Numbered from the stretch's first letter, positions 1-8,845 are shown. The stretch: 64,000 nucleotides of DNA from Marinibium conchae (GCF_015595035.1 NZ_JADNRN010000001.1:930001-994000); one strand, 5' to 3'. The notes: a model not told the origin generated them from the letters alone. A program made the numbers and translations.

Positions 1-84
1 TATATATAAGAACTTGGCCGTTACCCCAAAGCAGATTATTCACTGCGTCGACTATGCTATTTATCAAAATATATTCCCTTAAAC

Positions 85-112
85 GCAAAAAACGCCGGAT
101 AACCGGCGTTCT
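85..112 (-). terminator. Rho-independent terminator of the tRNA operon
   Basis: An 8-bp GC-rich stem (91-98 with 103-110, four-base loop) is followed on the minus strand by a run of T. It lies just downstream of the last tRNA-Gln and closes the Met-Leu-Gln-Gln operon. Confidence 0.85.
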
Positions 113-119
113 AAAAATA

Positions 120-195
120 TGGCTGGGGTAGCAGGACTTGAACCTACGAATGGCGGGATCAAAACCCGCTGCCTTACCAACTTGGCTATACCCCA
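120..195 (-). tRNA. tRNA-Gln (UUG)
   Basis: Read on the minus strand, the 76 bases fold as a cloverleaf. The acceptor stem is TGGGGTA/TACCCCA, the anticodon loop TTTTGAT gives anticodon TTG, the T arm is GGTTCAAGTCC-like, and the discriminator G is followed by an encoded CCA. It is the last gene of a four-tRNA operon and is identical to the copies at 311-386 and 11135-11210. Confidence 0.96.
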
Positions 196-310
196 ATATA
201 ATCAAGGAAACCCTAGATTACAATAGTGCGTATTGACCGTGTGATACTTCGCTTAAGAAGTTGGACTCACTTAGTCGCTTTTTACATTACATACAAACCA
301 ACAACTGAAA

Positions 311-386
311 TGGCTGGGGTAGCAGGACTTGAACCTACGAATGGCGGGATCAAAACCCGCTGCCTTACCAACTTGGCTATACCCCA
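311..386 (-). tRNA. tRNA-Gln (UUG), second copy
   Basis: Identical over 76 bases, including the encoded CCA, to the neighbouring tRNA-Gln at 120-195. The two are tandem copies separated by 115 bases. Anticodon TTG reads CAA and, by wobble, CAG. Confidence 0.96.
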
Positions 387-394
387 ACAATGTT

Positions 395-479
395 TGGTGC
401 GGAAGGAGAGACTTGAACTCTCACGCCGTGAAGCACTGGAACCTAAATCCAGCGTGTCTACCAATTCCACCACTCCCGC
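395..479 (-). tRNA. tRNA-Leu (UAG)
   Basis: Class II tRNA of 85 bases with a long variable arm. The acceptor stem is GCGGGAG/CTTCCGC (with one G-T pair), anticodon loop TTTAGGT gives anticodon TAG, discriminator A, encoded CCA. It lies eight bases upstream of the second tRNA-Gln in the same transcript. Confidence 0.96.
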
Positions 480-515
480 GTATTTCAGTCACTATTTACA
501 GAGTAAAAAGTGTAT

Positions 516-593
516 TGGTGGCTACGGCGGGACTCGAACCTGCGACCCCATCATTATGAGTGATGTGCTCTAACCAGCTGAGCTACGTAGCCA
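516..593 (-). tRNA. tRNA-Met (CAU), elongator type
   Basis: Minus-strand cloverleaf with acceptor stem TGGCTAC/GTAGCCA, anticodon loop CTCATAA giving CAT, discriminator A and encoded CCA. The fully paired first acceptor base pair indicates elongator rather than initiator tRNA-Met. It is promoter-proximal. Met-Leu-Gln-Gln resembles the order of the enterobacterial metT-leuW-glnU operon. Confidence 0.93.
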
Positions 594-630
594 TCAAAGT
601 ACTCATCTGCGATGCTTGTCCGCTTCAGAG

Positions 631-667
631 TGGCGCGTATTATGCTTAGTTGAACTGTGGTCGTCAA
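631..667 (-). promoter_or_regulatory. Sigma-70 promoter of the tRNA operon with GC-rich discriminator
   Basis: On the minus strand a -35 TTGACG (662-667) is 17 bases from a -10 CATAAT (639-644). The discriminator after it reads ACGCGCCA (631-638). A GC-rich discriminator is the established hallmark of stable-RNA promoters under ppGpp (stringent) control. It lies about 45 bases upstream of tRNA-Met. Confidence 0.8.
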
Positions 668-719
668 CCCCTTTTTTACACGAAACATCCAGTTGCTTAA
701 AATTTAGTCTCAATAGTTC

Positions 720-749
720 AAAAAATTCCCACTTTAGTTGTTTAGTGGG
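720..749 (-). terminator. Rho-independent terminator after the 753-1781 gene
   Basis: CCCACT (744-749 on the minus strand) pairs with AGTGGG (728-733) and is followed by AATTTTTTG. It sits immediately beyond the stop codon of the hypothetical gene. Confidence 0.7.
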
Positions 750-752
750 CGA

Positions 753-1781
753 TTAGGCTCTGTTTTTGTTCTCGATTCTTGGCAATATACCACTTGCTAT
801 GTCAAAGGCCTGCATTTGACTCCTAAGCTTGTCACCTAATCTAGACTTGGGGAATTTAGGCACTCGTGATTCATCTGTTTCGTAATTGTTTTGCTTGAAA
901 GCTTGGGCAAACTCTTTATCGTCTTCGGTTAGACCTTTGTGTCTTGTTCGCGCCGATAATTGACTTATTTTTTTTACACTATTGTGCCGCGAGAAACGCG
1001 CAAAACCTTTGAACTCAAAGTGTTCCTCGACGTGCCTTTGGCTAAGGTGCAACAAAGCATCAATGAAGCTGAAGAGGAAAGCATTCTCCGACGCAGACTC
1101 AGTGATCACGTTTAATTGTTGTAGCGTGAGTAATTCAGGTAGTTGCGTGCTGTCACTCTTCACATAATCTAATACGATAAGTTGTTGTCCATTGGCAAGA
1201 GGAAGTAGATTACTGAGGGCGAACTTGCCACCATCATATTCTAACTTAGCGATCACTTGCTGCAGGCGACTTATGGGCAATGCAATGTCGTCGTCATCCG
1301 TGTTAGTGTTTCTCGACATGGCCATAAGAGGCAAGTCGTGATGGCAACTGAACGGGGTCGTGGTTTTGTCCTCTTCATTATATTTAACCAGCTCTCGTAC
1401 TTCGTGTTCTCTAGCTTTAAGTAGCGCTAGATAAGCCGTCTGAATTATTTCCGAGGAGGGTAGTTGCGGCTCAACACGCCAACGTCTGCCGTAAACAATT
1501 TTCTTGCATCCTTGCTTGGCTTTCGATAGTTCTGCTTTTGATAAATAGTTGTCAACGCCAATGATACCAACCTGTATAAAAATACCCCCGTTATCTTCAT
1601 CAACAAAAAGCAAATAGCATGAGTCGTAACTTATATCCGCTACTATCGTTTCTACGGATTCTATCGTGTGATGATATGACAAGTAGTGCTGCGGAATACA
1701 GTTTGTACCGTCATCGAGTTGTACTTGTGGCGCTCTAGGCATCGGTGTTTCACCGGGTAACAATGGAAGTTGTGATTTCAT
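753..1781 (-). CDS. Hypothetical protein, 342 aa
   Basis: I do not recognise this family. The protein is soluble-looking, with no signal peptide or membrane segment. It starts with a proline-rich stretch (MKSQLPLLPGETPMPRAP), has a beta-rich region around residues 40-110 and a basic, charged C-terminus (about 255-342, many K/R). The basic tail could suit nucleic acid or ribosome contact, but that is only a guess. The gene is monocistronic, between the tRNA operon and ychF, with its own terminator. Codon use resembles its neighbours. An internal ATG at 1742 (MPRAPQVQ) is an alternative start, since neither start has a clear Shine-Dalgarno sequence. Confidence 0.75.
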   Translation of the reverse strand: MKSQLPLLPGETPMPRAPQVQLDDGTNCIPQHYLSYHHTIESVETIVADISYDSCYLLFVDEDNGGIFIQVGIIGVDNYLSKAELSKAKQGCKKIVYGRRWRVEPQLPSSEIIQTAYLALLKAREHEVRELVKYNEEDKTTTPFSCHHDLPLMAMSRNTNTDDDDIALPISRLQQVIAKLEYDGGKFALSNLLPLANGQQLIVLDYVKSDSTQLPELLTLQQLNVITESASENAFLFSFIDALLHLSQRHVEEHFEFKGFARFSRHNSVKKISQLSARTRHKGLTEDDKEFAQAFKQNNYETDESRVPKFPKSRLGDKLRSQMQAFDIASGILPRIENKNRA

Positions 1782-1950
1782 ACGTACGACACCAAATCTG
1801 ATTACCTAAATAGACCTACAAATTGCAGGGTAAATTTCGTTATGGAGCTAAATACGCTAAAAATAAATTTAAAGTTTTAAACAAAAGGGCTTTTTATTAT
1901 GCGAATTTATTCAGTGATTATAACAATTAGGTAAAAACTAGAATTGAGAA

Positions 1951-1978
1951 AGAAAAAAGCCTTCGTGAAGAAGGCTTG
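1951..1978 (-). terminator. Rho-independent terminator of rplY-pth-ychF
   Basis: AAGCCTTC (1970-1977 on the minus strand) pairs with GAAGGCTT (1957-1964) and is followed by TTTTTTCTTT. It is 27 bases beyond the ychF stop codon. Confidence 0.88.
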
Positions 1979-2004
1979 TAGAATTACGATAACTTAATTA
2001 ATGC

Positions 2005-3096
2005 TTACACATTGAAACGGAAGTGAATAACGTCGCCATCTTTTAGAATGTAGTCTTTGCCTTCCAATCTCCATTTACCGGCCTCTTTTGCACCGGCTTC
2101 ACCGTTGTTAGCGATATAATCATCGTAGCCAATAATTTCAGCTCGAATAAAACCTTTTTCGAAATCGGTATGTATTTTTCCGGCACCCTGTGGCGCTGTA
2201 GAGCCTATTGGATAGGTCCATGCTCGCACTTCTTTTACACCAGCGGTAAAGTAGGTTTCAAGTGTAAGTAAACTATAACCAGCTCTTATTACGCGATTTA
2301 GCCCCGGCTCGGTAAGGCCAAGTTCGTCCATAAATTCCGCTTTTTCATCGTCTTCTAGTTCTGCGATATCAGATTCAATAGCTGCGCAAACGCTTACCAC
2401 TACGGCGTTTTCCTTAGCGGCAATTTCTTTGACTTTGTCGAGGTATGGATTGTTGTCAAAACCATCTTCACTTACGTTGGCGATATACATGGTTGGTTTT
2501 AACGTTAAGAAGTTCATGTAGGCGATTGCCGCATTTTCTTCCTTGGTCAATTCAACAGCACGAAGCAATTCACCTTCATTTAAGTGAGGTAATATCTTCT
2601 CTAGGACTTTCAGTTCAAATTTAGCATCTGCGTCGCCACCTTTAGCGCGTTTTGCGACTCGTAATATTGCTTTTTCGGTGGTTTCTAAGTCAGACAAGGC
2701 AAGTTCAGTGTTGATAACGTCGATATCTTCTTGAGGGTTAACTTTCCCCGCAACGTGCACGATGTTTTCATCATCAAAACAGCGCACTACGTGTCCAATT
2801 GCATCGGTTTCACGGATGTTGGCTAAGAACTTATTACCCAAGCCTTCACCTTTTGAGGCACCAGCAACAAGGCCCGCAATATCAACAAACTCCATAGTGG
2901 TCGGAATAACGCGTTCCGGTGATACAATTTTTGCTAAGGCATCTAAGCGCTCGTCGGGCACAGGAACAACACCAGTGTTAGGTTCAATTGTGCAAAAAGG
3001 AAAGTTCGCTGCCTCAATACCAGCTTTGGTAAGAGCGTTGAAAAGAGTAGATTTACCTACGTTTGGTAGACCAACAATGCCGCATTTAAAACCCAT
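2005..3096 (-). CDS. ychF: Redox-regulated ATPase YchF (Obg-family)
   Basis: 363 aa, the usual length for YchF/OLA1. The G1 P-loop GLPNVGKS is at residues 9-16, with the Ych[11 protein letters not shown] switch region, the [18 protein letters not shown]3 region and the C-terminal TGS domain ending HFRFNV. YchF binds ATP rather than GTP, associates with ribosomes and dampens oxidative-stress responses in E. coli. The ATG at 3096 follows GAGGAA. It is the third gene of rplY-pth-ychF. A small hairpin (3117-3138) lies in the 47-base gap after pth and may set relative expression. Confidence 0.97.
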   Translation of the reverse strand: MGFKCGIVGLPNVGKSTLFNALTKAGIEAANFPFCTIEPNTGVVPVPDERLDALAKIVSPERVIPTTMEFVDIAGLVAGASKGEGLGNKFLANIRETDAIGHVVRCFDDENIVHVAGKVNPQEDIDVINTELALSDLETTEKAILRVAKRAKGGDADAKFELKVLEKILPHLNEGELLRAVELTKEENAAIAYMNFLTLKPTMYIANVSEDGFDNNPYLDKVKEIAAKENAVVVSVCAAIESDIAELEDDEKAEFMDELGLTEPGLNRVIRAGYSLLTLETYFTAGVKEVRAWTYPIGSTAPQGAGKIHTDFEKGFIRAEIIGYDDYIANNGEAGAKEAGKWRLEGKDYILKDGDVIHFRFNV

Positions 3097-3143
3097 GGGG
3101 GAGTTCCTCTATCAATGATGCTGATGAAATACAGCATCGTTAT

Positions 3144-3728
3144 TTATTCTGCTTTGAATGAATGTAAGCGCTGTGTGGCAGCGGTTAAACCATCTCTAAA
3201 TAGTATCTCGACACAACGGATAGCCTCATCAATAGCGGCATCCATTTTATCTTGTTCGTCTTTAGGCGCTCTGCCTAGTACGTGGCCAGTAACTTTGCCT
3301 TTATGGCCTGGATGACCGATACCGATGCGTAAACGCAAAAAGTCACGTTGGTTTGCTAGTTTAGCGACAATGTCTCGAATTCCGTTTTGAGTTGAACTAC
3401 CACCAAGCTTGAATTTCACTATCCCAGGTTCAAAATCGAGTTCGTCGAAAGCAACTAACAATTCAGAGTGGTCGATCTTATAAAAATTGGCAAGAGCACC
3501 AACGGATTGGCCGCTTTTATTCATGAAGGTAGTTGGGATCAGGAGACGTACATCTTTGCCGTTAAGAGTGAAACGACCGGTAAAACCATAAAACTTACTT
3601 TCAAACTTTAAAGGACAATTAAACCTTGAAGCTAAGCTTTCCACAAACATAGCACCCGCATTGTGACGAGTATTTTTATATTCGGGGCCTGGATTTCCCA
3701 GGCCCACGATAAGACGAATGTCAGCCAA
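3144..3728 (-). CDS. pth: Peptidyl-tRNA hydrolase
   Basis: 194 aa, the same size as E. coli Pth. It recycles peptidyl-tRNA dropped from ribosomes. Conserved residues are visible: N12 in GLGNPG, H22 in TRHNAG, N70 in TTFMN, D95 in FDELD and N115. Two substitutions are odd. The residue before the catalytic Asp is Phe where E. coli has His, and the usual glycine/histidine loop GGGHGGHNG reads GGSSTQNG, so the substrate-contacting His is Gln114. The essential catalytic set remains, so I expect activity. It begins five bases after the rplY stop, so the two are translationally close. Confidence 0.96.
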   Translation of the reverse strand: MADIRLIVGLGNPGPEYKNTRHNAGAMFVESLASRFNCPLKFESKFYGFTGRFTLNGKDVRLLIPTTFMNKSGQSVGALANFYKIDHSELLVAFDELDFEPGIVKFKLGGSSTQNGIRDIVAKLANQRDFLRLRIGIGHPGHKGKVTGHVLGRAPKDEQDKMDAAIDEAIRCVEILFRDGLTAATQRLHSFKAE

Positions 3729-3733
3729 GCTGA

Positions 3734-4372
3734 TTATTCCTCTGAAGCCTCTGCGTCACCTTCAGCAGCATCTTCTTCAACTGCTGGGCCTTTTGCTGCT
3801 TTAACTGTTACTACAGCTAAGTCGTGTGACTCACCTTTAGTAAGTTCAACAGAATCAACGCCTTTTGGCAACTTGATGTCAGAAATGTGCAAAGTCTGAC
3901 CTAGTGCAACGTCCATAAGGTCAACTTCGATGAACTCAGGTAAGTCTTTCGGCATACAAGTGATTTCGATATCAGCCATGTGGTGCTCTGCGTGACCGCC
4001 TTCAACTTTGATAGATGCAGCAGCATCTTCGTTAATGAAGTGTAAAGGTACGTTAGTTTGTAGAGCTTGACCGGCAATAACACGCTGAAAGTCAATGTGC
4101 ATTACTTTTGGTTTGTAAGGGTGGCGCTGCATGTCTTTTACGAGTGCTTCTACTTTTTTACCATCAACGTTGATAGTAAGTACGTGCGAGTAGAATGCTT
4201 CAAACTCTTGTGCTTGAAGTACTTTGTTGTGCTCTAGTGTTAATGAAACAGGTGCGTCTTCACCACCATAAAGGATAGCAGGCACTTTATCCTGATGACG
4301 AAGGCGGCGGCTCGCACCTTTCCCTAGGTCAGTACGGACAGTTGCATCCAATGTAAATATTGCGTCAGACAT
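3734..4372 (-). CDS. rplY: 50S ribosomal protein L25, long CTC/TL5 type
   Basis: 212 aa. The N-terminal half (about 1-95) is the 5S rRNA-binding L25 domain ([36 protein letters not shown]). The C-terminal half (about 100-190) is the TL5/CTC domain. E. coli L25 is only the short 94-aa domain, so this is the long form, with an acidic tail ending [15 protein letters not shown] lies six bases upstream of the start. It is the first gene of the operon and is preceded by a structured leader that probably binds the protein itself. Confidence 0.96.
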   Translation of the reverse strand: MSDAIFTLDATVRTDLGKGASRRLRHQDKVPAILYGGEDAPVSLTLEHNKVLQAQEFEAFYSHVLTINVDGKKVEALVKDMQRHPYKPKVMHIDFQRVIAGQALQTNVPLHFINEDAAASIKVEGGHAEHHMADIEITCMPKDLPEFIEVDLMDVALGQTLHISDIKLPKGVDSVELTKGESHDLAVVTVKAAKGPAVEEDAAEGDAEASEE

Positions 4373-4377
4373 ATGAT

Positions 4378-4480
4378 GTCTCCAAATTGTGAGTAAGATT
4401 CATTCGGTTTTGCGACCAAACCGAATACAATTTCGTTTGTAATAATGACTAAACGAAAGCCCGTAGCTAAACGGGCGGCG
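4378..4480 (-). promoter_or_regulatory. Structured 5' leader of rplY: three consecutive hairpins (candidate L25 autoregulatory leader)
   Basis: Read on the minus strand from the predicted start site, three perfect hairpins follow one another. The first is a 6-bp GC stem (4471-4476 with 4459-4464), the second an 8-bp stem TTTCGTTT/AAACGAAA (4451-4458 with 4431-4438), and the third a 9-bp stem (4418-4426 with 4402-4410). The GGAG ribosome binding site comes just after the third. L25 autogenous control through an mRNA leader is established in gammaproteobacteria. Assignment of this leader to that class is my inference. Confidence 0.65.
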
Positions 4481-4481
4481 C

Positions 4482-4510
4482 ATTCTATCACTGGGCTGGG
4501 GTTGGTACAA
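4482..4510 (-). promoter_or_regulatory. Sigma-70 promoter of rplY
   Basis: -35 TTGTAC (4505-4510) and -10 TAGAAT (4482-4487) are separated by exactly 17 bases on the minus strand. They are followed by a GC-rich discriminator GCGCCGCC, as expected of a growth-rate-controlled ribosomal protein promoter. Initiation would place the first hairpin of the leader at the 5' end of the mRNA. Confidence 0.75.
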
Positions 4511-4627
4511 TATGCTTTTGATAAAAACAGCCATTCTTCCATTGCTTTACGCAGAATAATTAATTTATTTGGATTAACACCGCGACCTGAGCGGCCCAGC
4601 GGCGTTATTTGCAAGAACTATCTAAAC

Positions 4628-5159
4628 GATCAGTTTTGAGCATTGACCACTCATTAGTTAACACTACTAAGCTTTCTTTTAAAGAACCGTTTCTCTTGTT
4701 CAATAAGGCATAATTTAACTAGGTCTGGAGTGATGTCATGAATAATCCGAAGCGATCATATCGTTTAAGCTGAAAAGGAGGCATTGCCTAGGCAGTCTTT
4801 TCACAAAGGCCTTTTTGACAAACAAGATGTGTCTTGTTGTATGCCTCAAACTTTAAAAACACCACCTTATTATTAACTATAAATACATTCTATTAACATA
4901 ATTGTTACATTTAACTATTTACTTGCTACTATGCGTTGAAGAGTAAGAAGTTTGACTAGTTATACCTTTGCTAATTTATGAGTATTCGTACTGACAAAAA
5001 TCACAAAGGTTGCTAGTCGATTACTGTTGCCGCAGTTATATAACCAAACTTTGCTTACTCACTACCTTACTTGTAAACGGATGTTGAGAGCAATCTAAGC
5101 TTCTTTATTTTGCACAAACACGAATAAATAATAATAAAGTTAATATTGAAGAGTATGTT
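4628..5159 (+). other. Long non-coding region upstream of the TonB receptor, with a candidate structured RNA at 4750-4847
   Basis: About 530 bases without a credible gene. A possible plus-strand promoter is TTGACC (4643-4648), 16 bases, TACTAA (4665-4670). Downstream are nested inverted repeats: AAGCGAT/ATCGTTT (4750-4756 with 4760-4766), an outer stem GAGGCAT/ATGCCTC (4778-4784 with 4841-4847), and inside it AACAAGA/TCTTGTT (4821-4827 with 4832-4838). The rest is AT-rich. It could be a leader of the receptor mRNA or an independent small RNA. It matches no riboswitch I recognise. Confidence 0.35.
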
Positions 5160-7607
5160 ATGAATAAAAGCGCATTACCATTGTTTAGAAAAACTACCCT
5201 ATCTACTCTTGTGGCCTTCTCACTAGGTCTAAGTTCACAGTCTTTGATGGCACAAGAAAATGTTGAGACCAAGGAAGAGGAAAACACTGAATTTGAGGTT
5301 ATTTTAATCACGGGGACAAAAAGAATAACCGGTTTGCAAGAAACACCCGTTGCGATAACAGTAACGAGTGCTGAAGCTATTGAGCAAACCAAAGTATTAG
5401 ATATTCAGGATCTACAAACACTCGTACCAACCCTCCGCGTTACGCCATTACAACGTTCAACAAATACCAATTTTTCCATTCGTGGCTTTGGAAACGGTAC
5501 TAACAATACCGGTATTGAACCATCTGTTGGTGTATTTATCGACGGCGTTTATCGCTCTAGAGCTGCTGCTCAAATAGGAGACTTGCCACGTTTAGAGCAA
5601 GTCGAAGTGCTGAGTGGACCACAAAGTACTTTGTTCGGAAAAAATGCCTCTGCAGGGGTCATTAGTGTTCGCACGCAGGCACCATCTTTTGCTCCTGAGG
5701 GAAAAGTAGAGCTGGGTATTGGGAACTTCAATCAAAGGCTCATGAAGGGCTACTATACCAATGCGATTAACGATGAGATGGCCTTTAGTGTTTCTGCGGG
5801 CTTAAATAAACGAGACGGTTTTACCGAGAGTGTCGTGGGTTTAGGAGAGCTAAATAACAGAGACCGCTGGAATCTACGAGGTCAATTTCTCTACGAGCCA
5901 ACAGAAGATGTCAGTGTGCGTTTCATCGCAGATTATAGTGAAATAAGCGAAGCGTGTTGTACCGTTGCCGATGTTATAAATGGCCCTACGACAGCAGCAG
6001 TTAGAGCGCTAGGTGGTGTAGTGTTAGACGAAGCTGACCCGTTTGCTTTTGAGTCTGCGTTGAACATCGATCCTAATAACGATGTAGAAGATGGCGGGAT
6101 TTCCCTTCAGGTCGACGTAGATTTCGACACTTTTGCACTGACTTCAATCACCGCAATACGTAATAACGAATCAAATTACTTTGTTGATGTTGATTATACT
6201 TCACTTGATATATTAACCGAGAGTGGCTACACCGATATTCAAACACTCACTCAAGAATTTCGTCTTACTTCAACAACCGAAAGTAATTTCAACTGGATGG
6301 TAGGTGCCTTTATCTTCTCTGAGGATGTTGATACTGGTGATACTCTTTTCTACGGAGATGACGTAAGAAGTTATTTTGATGCTTTAGGCTTAGCGCCGTT
6401 GTTGGCTGGTGTAGAGGGTGTGTTTGGCTTAGCCCCGAACACTTTCTTCTCCGCCGGGCCCACAATTACGTCAGACTTTACTCAACGAAATGATGCTTAT
6501 TCGCTATTTGTAAATTTCGACTATGCATTAACAGAGCAACTAACAGCAACCTTGGGTGCAAACTACACTAAAGACGAAAAAGACGTCACAATCGACTCGA
6601 CTAACTCCGAAGCACTATCGGCAATCGACCTGAATAACGATTTAACATTATTTGGTGTGCCATTGCCATTCATTGATAGCTTGGCGCCATTTATTCCAAC
6701 CTTGCGAGGCGTTCAGTTTTTACCGCAGCAACTTGAGTTCCCCAATGCTGTGGAAAGTGGAAATAGTAATGACAGTGACACTACGTGGAGCCTCCGTTTA
6801 GCCTATGAATTGAATAAAAATTTCAATTTCTTTGCAACTGCTGCAACTGGCTTCAAAGCAACATCATGGAACCTGTCTCGCGATACTAGACCTTTTCCCG
6901 GTGACGCCCAAGCATTGACCGATGCTGGCTTAATTCAAGCAAATCAGAATTACGGAACCCGATTTGCTGGCCCTGAAGAAGCGAAAGTATACGAGCTAGG
7001 TATGAAGTCTCGTTTTGCTTATGGTGCATTAAATGTGACTTTGTTTGACCAAACAATCGAAGGTTTTCAATCTAGTACCTTCGTTGGTACAGGGTTTGTG
7101 TTAGCTAATGCAGGCCAGCAATCAACAACTGGGATTGAATTTGATGCTAACCTGCGGCCAACTGATGATATCGTGCTTACTTTTGGAGGCACTTTACTCG
7201 ACCCTGTATATGACTCTTTCGTAGGTGGCGCTGGTGTTAATGGGCCTGAGGACTTGAGTGGCGAGAAGCCTGCTGGTATTCACGAACGCAGTTTCACTGC
7301 TGGCATTACTTACAACTTTGATTTAAGCGATGACATTACTGGCTATGTTCGCAGTGATTATTTATATGAGAGTGAGGTGCGTTTGGTGGCAAACGTGCCA
7401 GAGTCGCTAACGCGCAAAGTGAATACGGTAAATGCCAGTGCCGGACTAAACTTCGATAGTGGCCTTGCACTGCAGATTTGGGTGCGAAATTTAACGAACG
7501 ATGAGTATTTCTTATCGGCATTTCCACCGCCAATACAAGCGGGGAGCTTCAACGCTTACCCGAATCAACCTCGTACGTTCGGAGCATCGGTGTCTTACGA
7601 GTTTTGA
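5160..7607 (+). CDS. TonB-dependent outer membrane receptor
   Basis: 815 aa. A Sec signal peptide (MNKSALPL ... SLMA, cleavage near residue 31) is followed by an acidic linker, a TonB-box-like segment (EVILITG), the plug domain (about 50-165, with SIRGFG and VFIDGVYR) and a long beta-barrel ending in the C-terminal SYEF. It imports a ligand across the outer membrane using TonB/ExbB/ExbD energy. The substrate is unknown: there is no adjacent ABC transporter, glycosidase or siderophore gene. A Cys pair (EACC) lies in a probable surface loop. The gene is monocistronic, closed by a strong terminator. Confidence 0.93.
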   Translation: MNKSALPLFRKTTLSTLVAFSLGLSSQSLMAQENVETKEEENTEFEVILITGTKRITGLQETPVAITVTSAEAIEQTKVLDIQDLQTLVPTLRVTPLQRSTNTNFSIRGFGNGTNNTGIEPSVGVFIDGVYRSRAAAQIGDLPRLEQVEVLSGPQSTLFGKNASAGVISVRTQAPSFAPEGKVELGIGNFNQRLMKGYYTNAINDEMAFSVSAGLNKRDGFTESVVGLGELNNRDRWNLRGQFLYEPTEDVSVRFIADYSEISEACCTVADVINGPTTAAVRALGGVVLDEADPFAFESALNIDPNNDVEDGGISLQVDVDFDTFALTSITAIRNNESNYFVDVDYTSLDILTESGYTDIQTLTQEFRLTSTTESNFNWMVGAFIFSEDVDTGDTLFYGDDVRSYFDALGLAPLLAGVEGVFGLAPNTFFSAGPTITSDFTQRNDAYSLFVNFDYALTEQLTATLGANYTKDEKDVTIDSTNSEALSAIDLNNDLTLFGVPLPFIDSLAPFIPTLRGVQFLPQQLEFPNAVESGNSNDSDTTWSLRLAYELNKNFNFFATAATGFKATSWNLSRDTRPFPGDAQALTDAGLIQANQNYGTRFAGPEEAKVYELGMKSRFAYGALNVTLFDQTIEGFQSSTFVGTGFVLANAGQQSTTGIEFDANLRPTDDIVLTFGGTLLDPVYDSFVGGAGVNGPEDLSGEKPAGIHERSFTAGITYNFDLSDDITGYVRSDYLYESEVRLVANVPESLTRKVNTVNASAGLNFDSGLALQIWVRNLTNDEYFLSAFPPPIQAGSFNAYPNQPRTFGASVSYEF

Positions 7608-7635
7608 TCTTGTGAATGCTAAATTGACATAGCGA

Positions 7636-7664
7636 GGGGGCCGCAATTTGTGGCCCCTTTTTGT
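7636..7664 (+). terminator. Rho-independent terminator of the TonB receptor gene
   Basis: GGGGCC(GCA) pairs with TGTGGCCCC across a short loop and is followed by TTTTTG, 30 bases after the receptor stop codon. Confidence 0.85.
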
Positions 7665-7816
7665 GCCGATAACTAAATTCAGAGCAATAAATGCTATTGA
7701 TGGTAGTTTAGACGCGCTATCAGCCTTTTTGATACATGCTAATTCATAATTATGCTTGGCTTTATTATCAAAGCTTATCTTTAATATAAACTCCATTCTA
7801 ATCAAGTAGAGCGCTT

Positions 7817-8845
7817 ATGTCAGTCGAGTTTATTGCCGTAGATATTCCAAAAGAGGGTGAGCTGGTTGAAGTTGCTACAGGCATCTTTTGGTTACGTATG
7901 CCTTTGCCTTTTGATTTAGACCACATTAACTTGTATTTAGTAGATGATGGCGATGGCTATGCTCTTATCGATACAGGCATCGGTACTAAACGTGTCGAGG
8001 AGCTTTGGGAACTTATCTTAGCTAAGCTAGATAAAGGTATTTCAAAAGTTATTGTTACTCATATGCACCCAGATCATATTGGAATGGCAGGCTTTTTAGT
8101 TGATAAGTTCAAAGTGGCACTTTATATGAGTCACTCTGAGTACTTTGTTGCCCGAGCTATCTCTGCGGGCAGCAGAGGTGCTTCTGATTGGCAAGATGAT
8201 AACTACTTAGTGCGTTGTGGTATGGGGTCGAAGTATATTGCTGATGCCCAGAAAAATCGCAGAGAAAGCAAAGGTGTAGGGCAGGTGATTCGTCCAATTC
8301 CAGTAGCGTTCGAGCGTTTGCAAGCCGGCGCTAGTATAAATCTGGGAGGTGAGTTATGGAGGGTTATTATTGGTCGTGGGCATTCTCCAGAGCATGTTTG
8401 TTTGTTCAATGATGAGCGAAAAATATTATTGTCTGGCGATCATGTTTTACCGATTATTTCCCCAAATATTGGTGTTTATAGTACTGAACCAAATGCTAAC
8501 TCATTAGAAATGTACCTAAGTACTTTGCCGCCTTTTCTGGATTTGCCATCAGAAACACTCGTACTGCCGTCACATAAACAGCCTTTTCACGGTCTACATT
8601 CTCGGGTTGAGGCGCTATTGGCGCATCACCACTTGCATTTAAGTAATTTACGAGCGTTTTGTGCCCAAGAAAGGAGCATTAAAGAGTGTTTGCCGATACT
8701 TTTTAAGCGTGAGTTAAATCAGCACAACATGTTCTTTGCGATTGCTGAGGCATTTTCTCACTTAAATTATTTATATTTTTGCGGTGATTGTTCACGAGAG
8801 ATTGGCAAAGATGGCGAGTATTTGTTTAAAACTAAAGAGGCTTAG
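7817..8845 (+). CDS. Metallo-beta-lactamase-fold hydrolase
   Basis: 342 aa, no signal peptide, so cytoplasmic. The zinc-binding signature THMHPDH gives H82, H84, D86 and H87. The further ligands of the glyoxalase-II-like branch are present: H in GRGHSPEH, D in LLSGDH and H in LPSHKQP, so a two-metal site should be intact. The C-terminal 90 residues are helical and resemble the extension of LACTB2-like members. The substrate is unknown (thioester, lactone or phosphodiester are all seen in this superfamily). It is separated from the TonB receptor by a terminator and 209 bases. Confidence 0.88.
   Translation: MSVEFIAVDIPKEGELVEVATGIFWLRMPLPFDLDHINLYLVDDGDGYALIDTGIGTKRVEELWELILAKLDKGISKVIVTHMHPDHIGMAGFLVDKFKVALYMSHSEYFVARAISAGSRGASDWQDDNYLVRCGMGSKYIADAQKNRRESKGVGQVIRPIPVAFERLQAGASINLGGELWRVIIGRGHSPEHVCLFNDERKILLSGDHVLPIISPNIGVYSTEPNANSLEMYLSTLPPFLDLPSETLVLPSHKQPFHGLHSRVEALLAHHHLHLSNLRAFCAQERSIKECLPILFKRELNQHNMFFAIAEAFSHLNYLYFCGDCSREIGKDGEYLFKTKEA

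Noticed and set aside
226-573. Open frames running across the tRNA genes on both strands
   Set aside because: They read through tRNA-Gln, tRNA-Leu and tRNA-Met genes; the tRNA cloverleaves explain the sequence completely.
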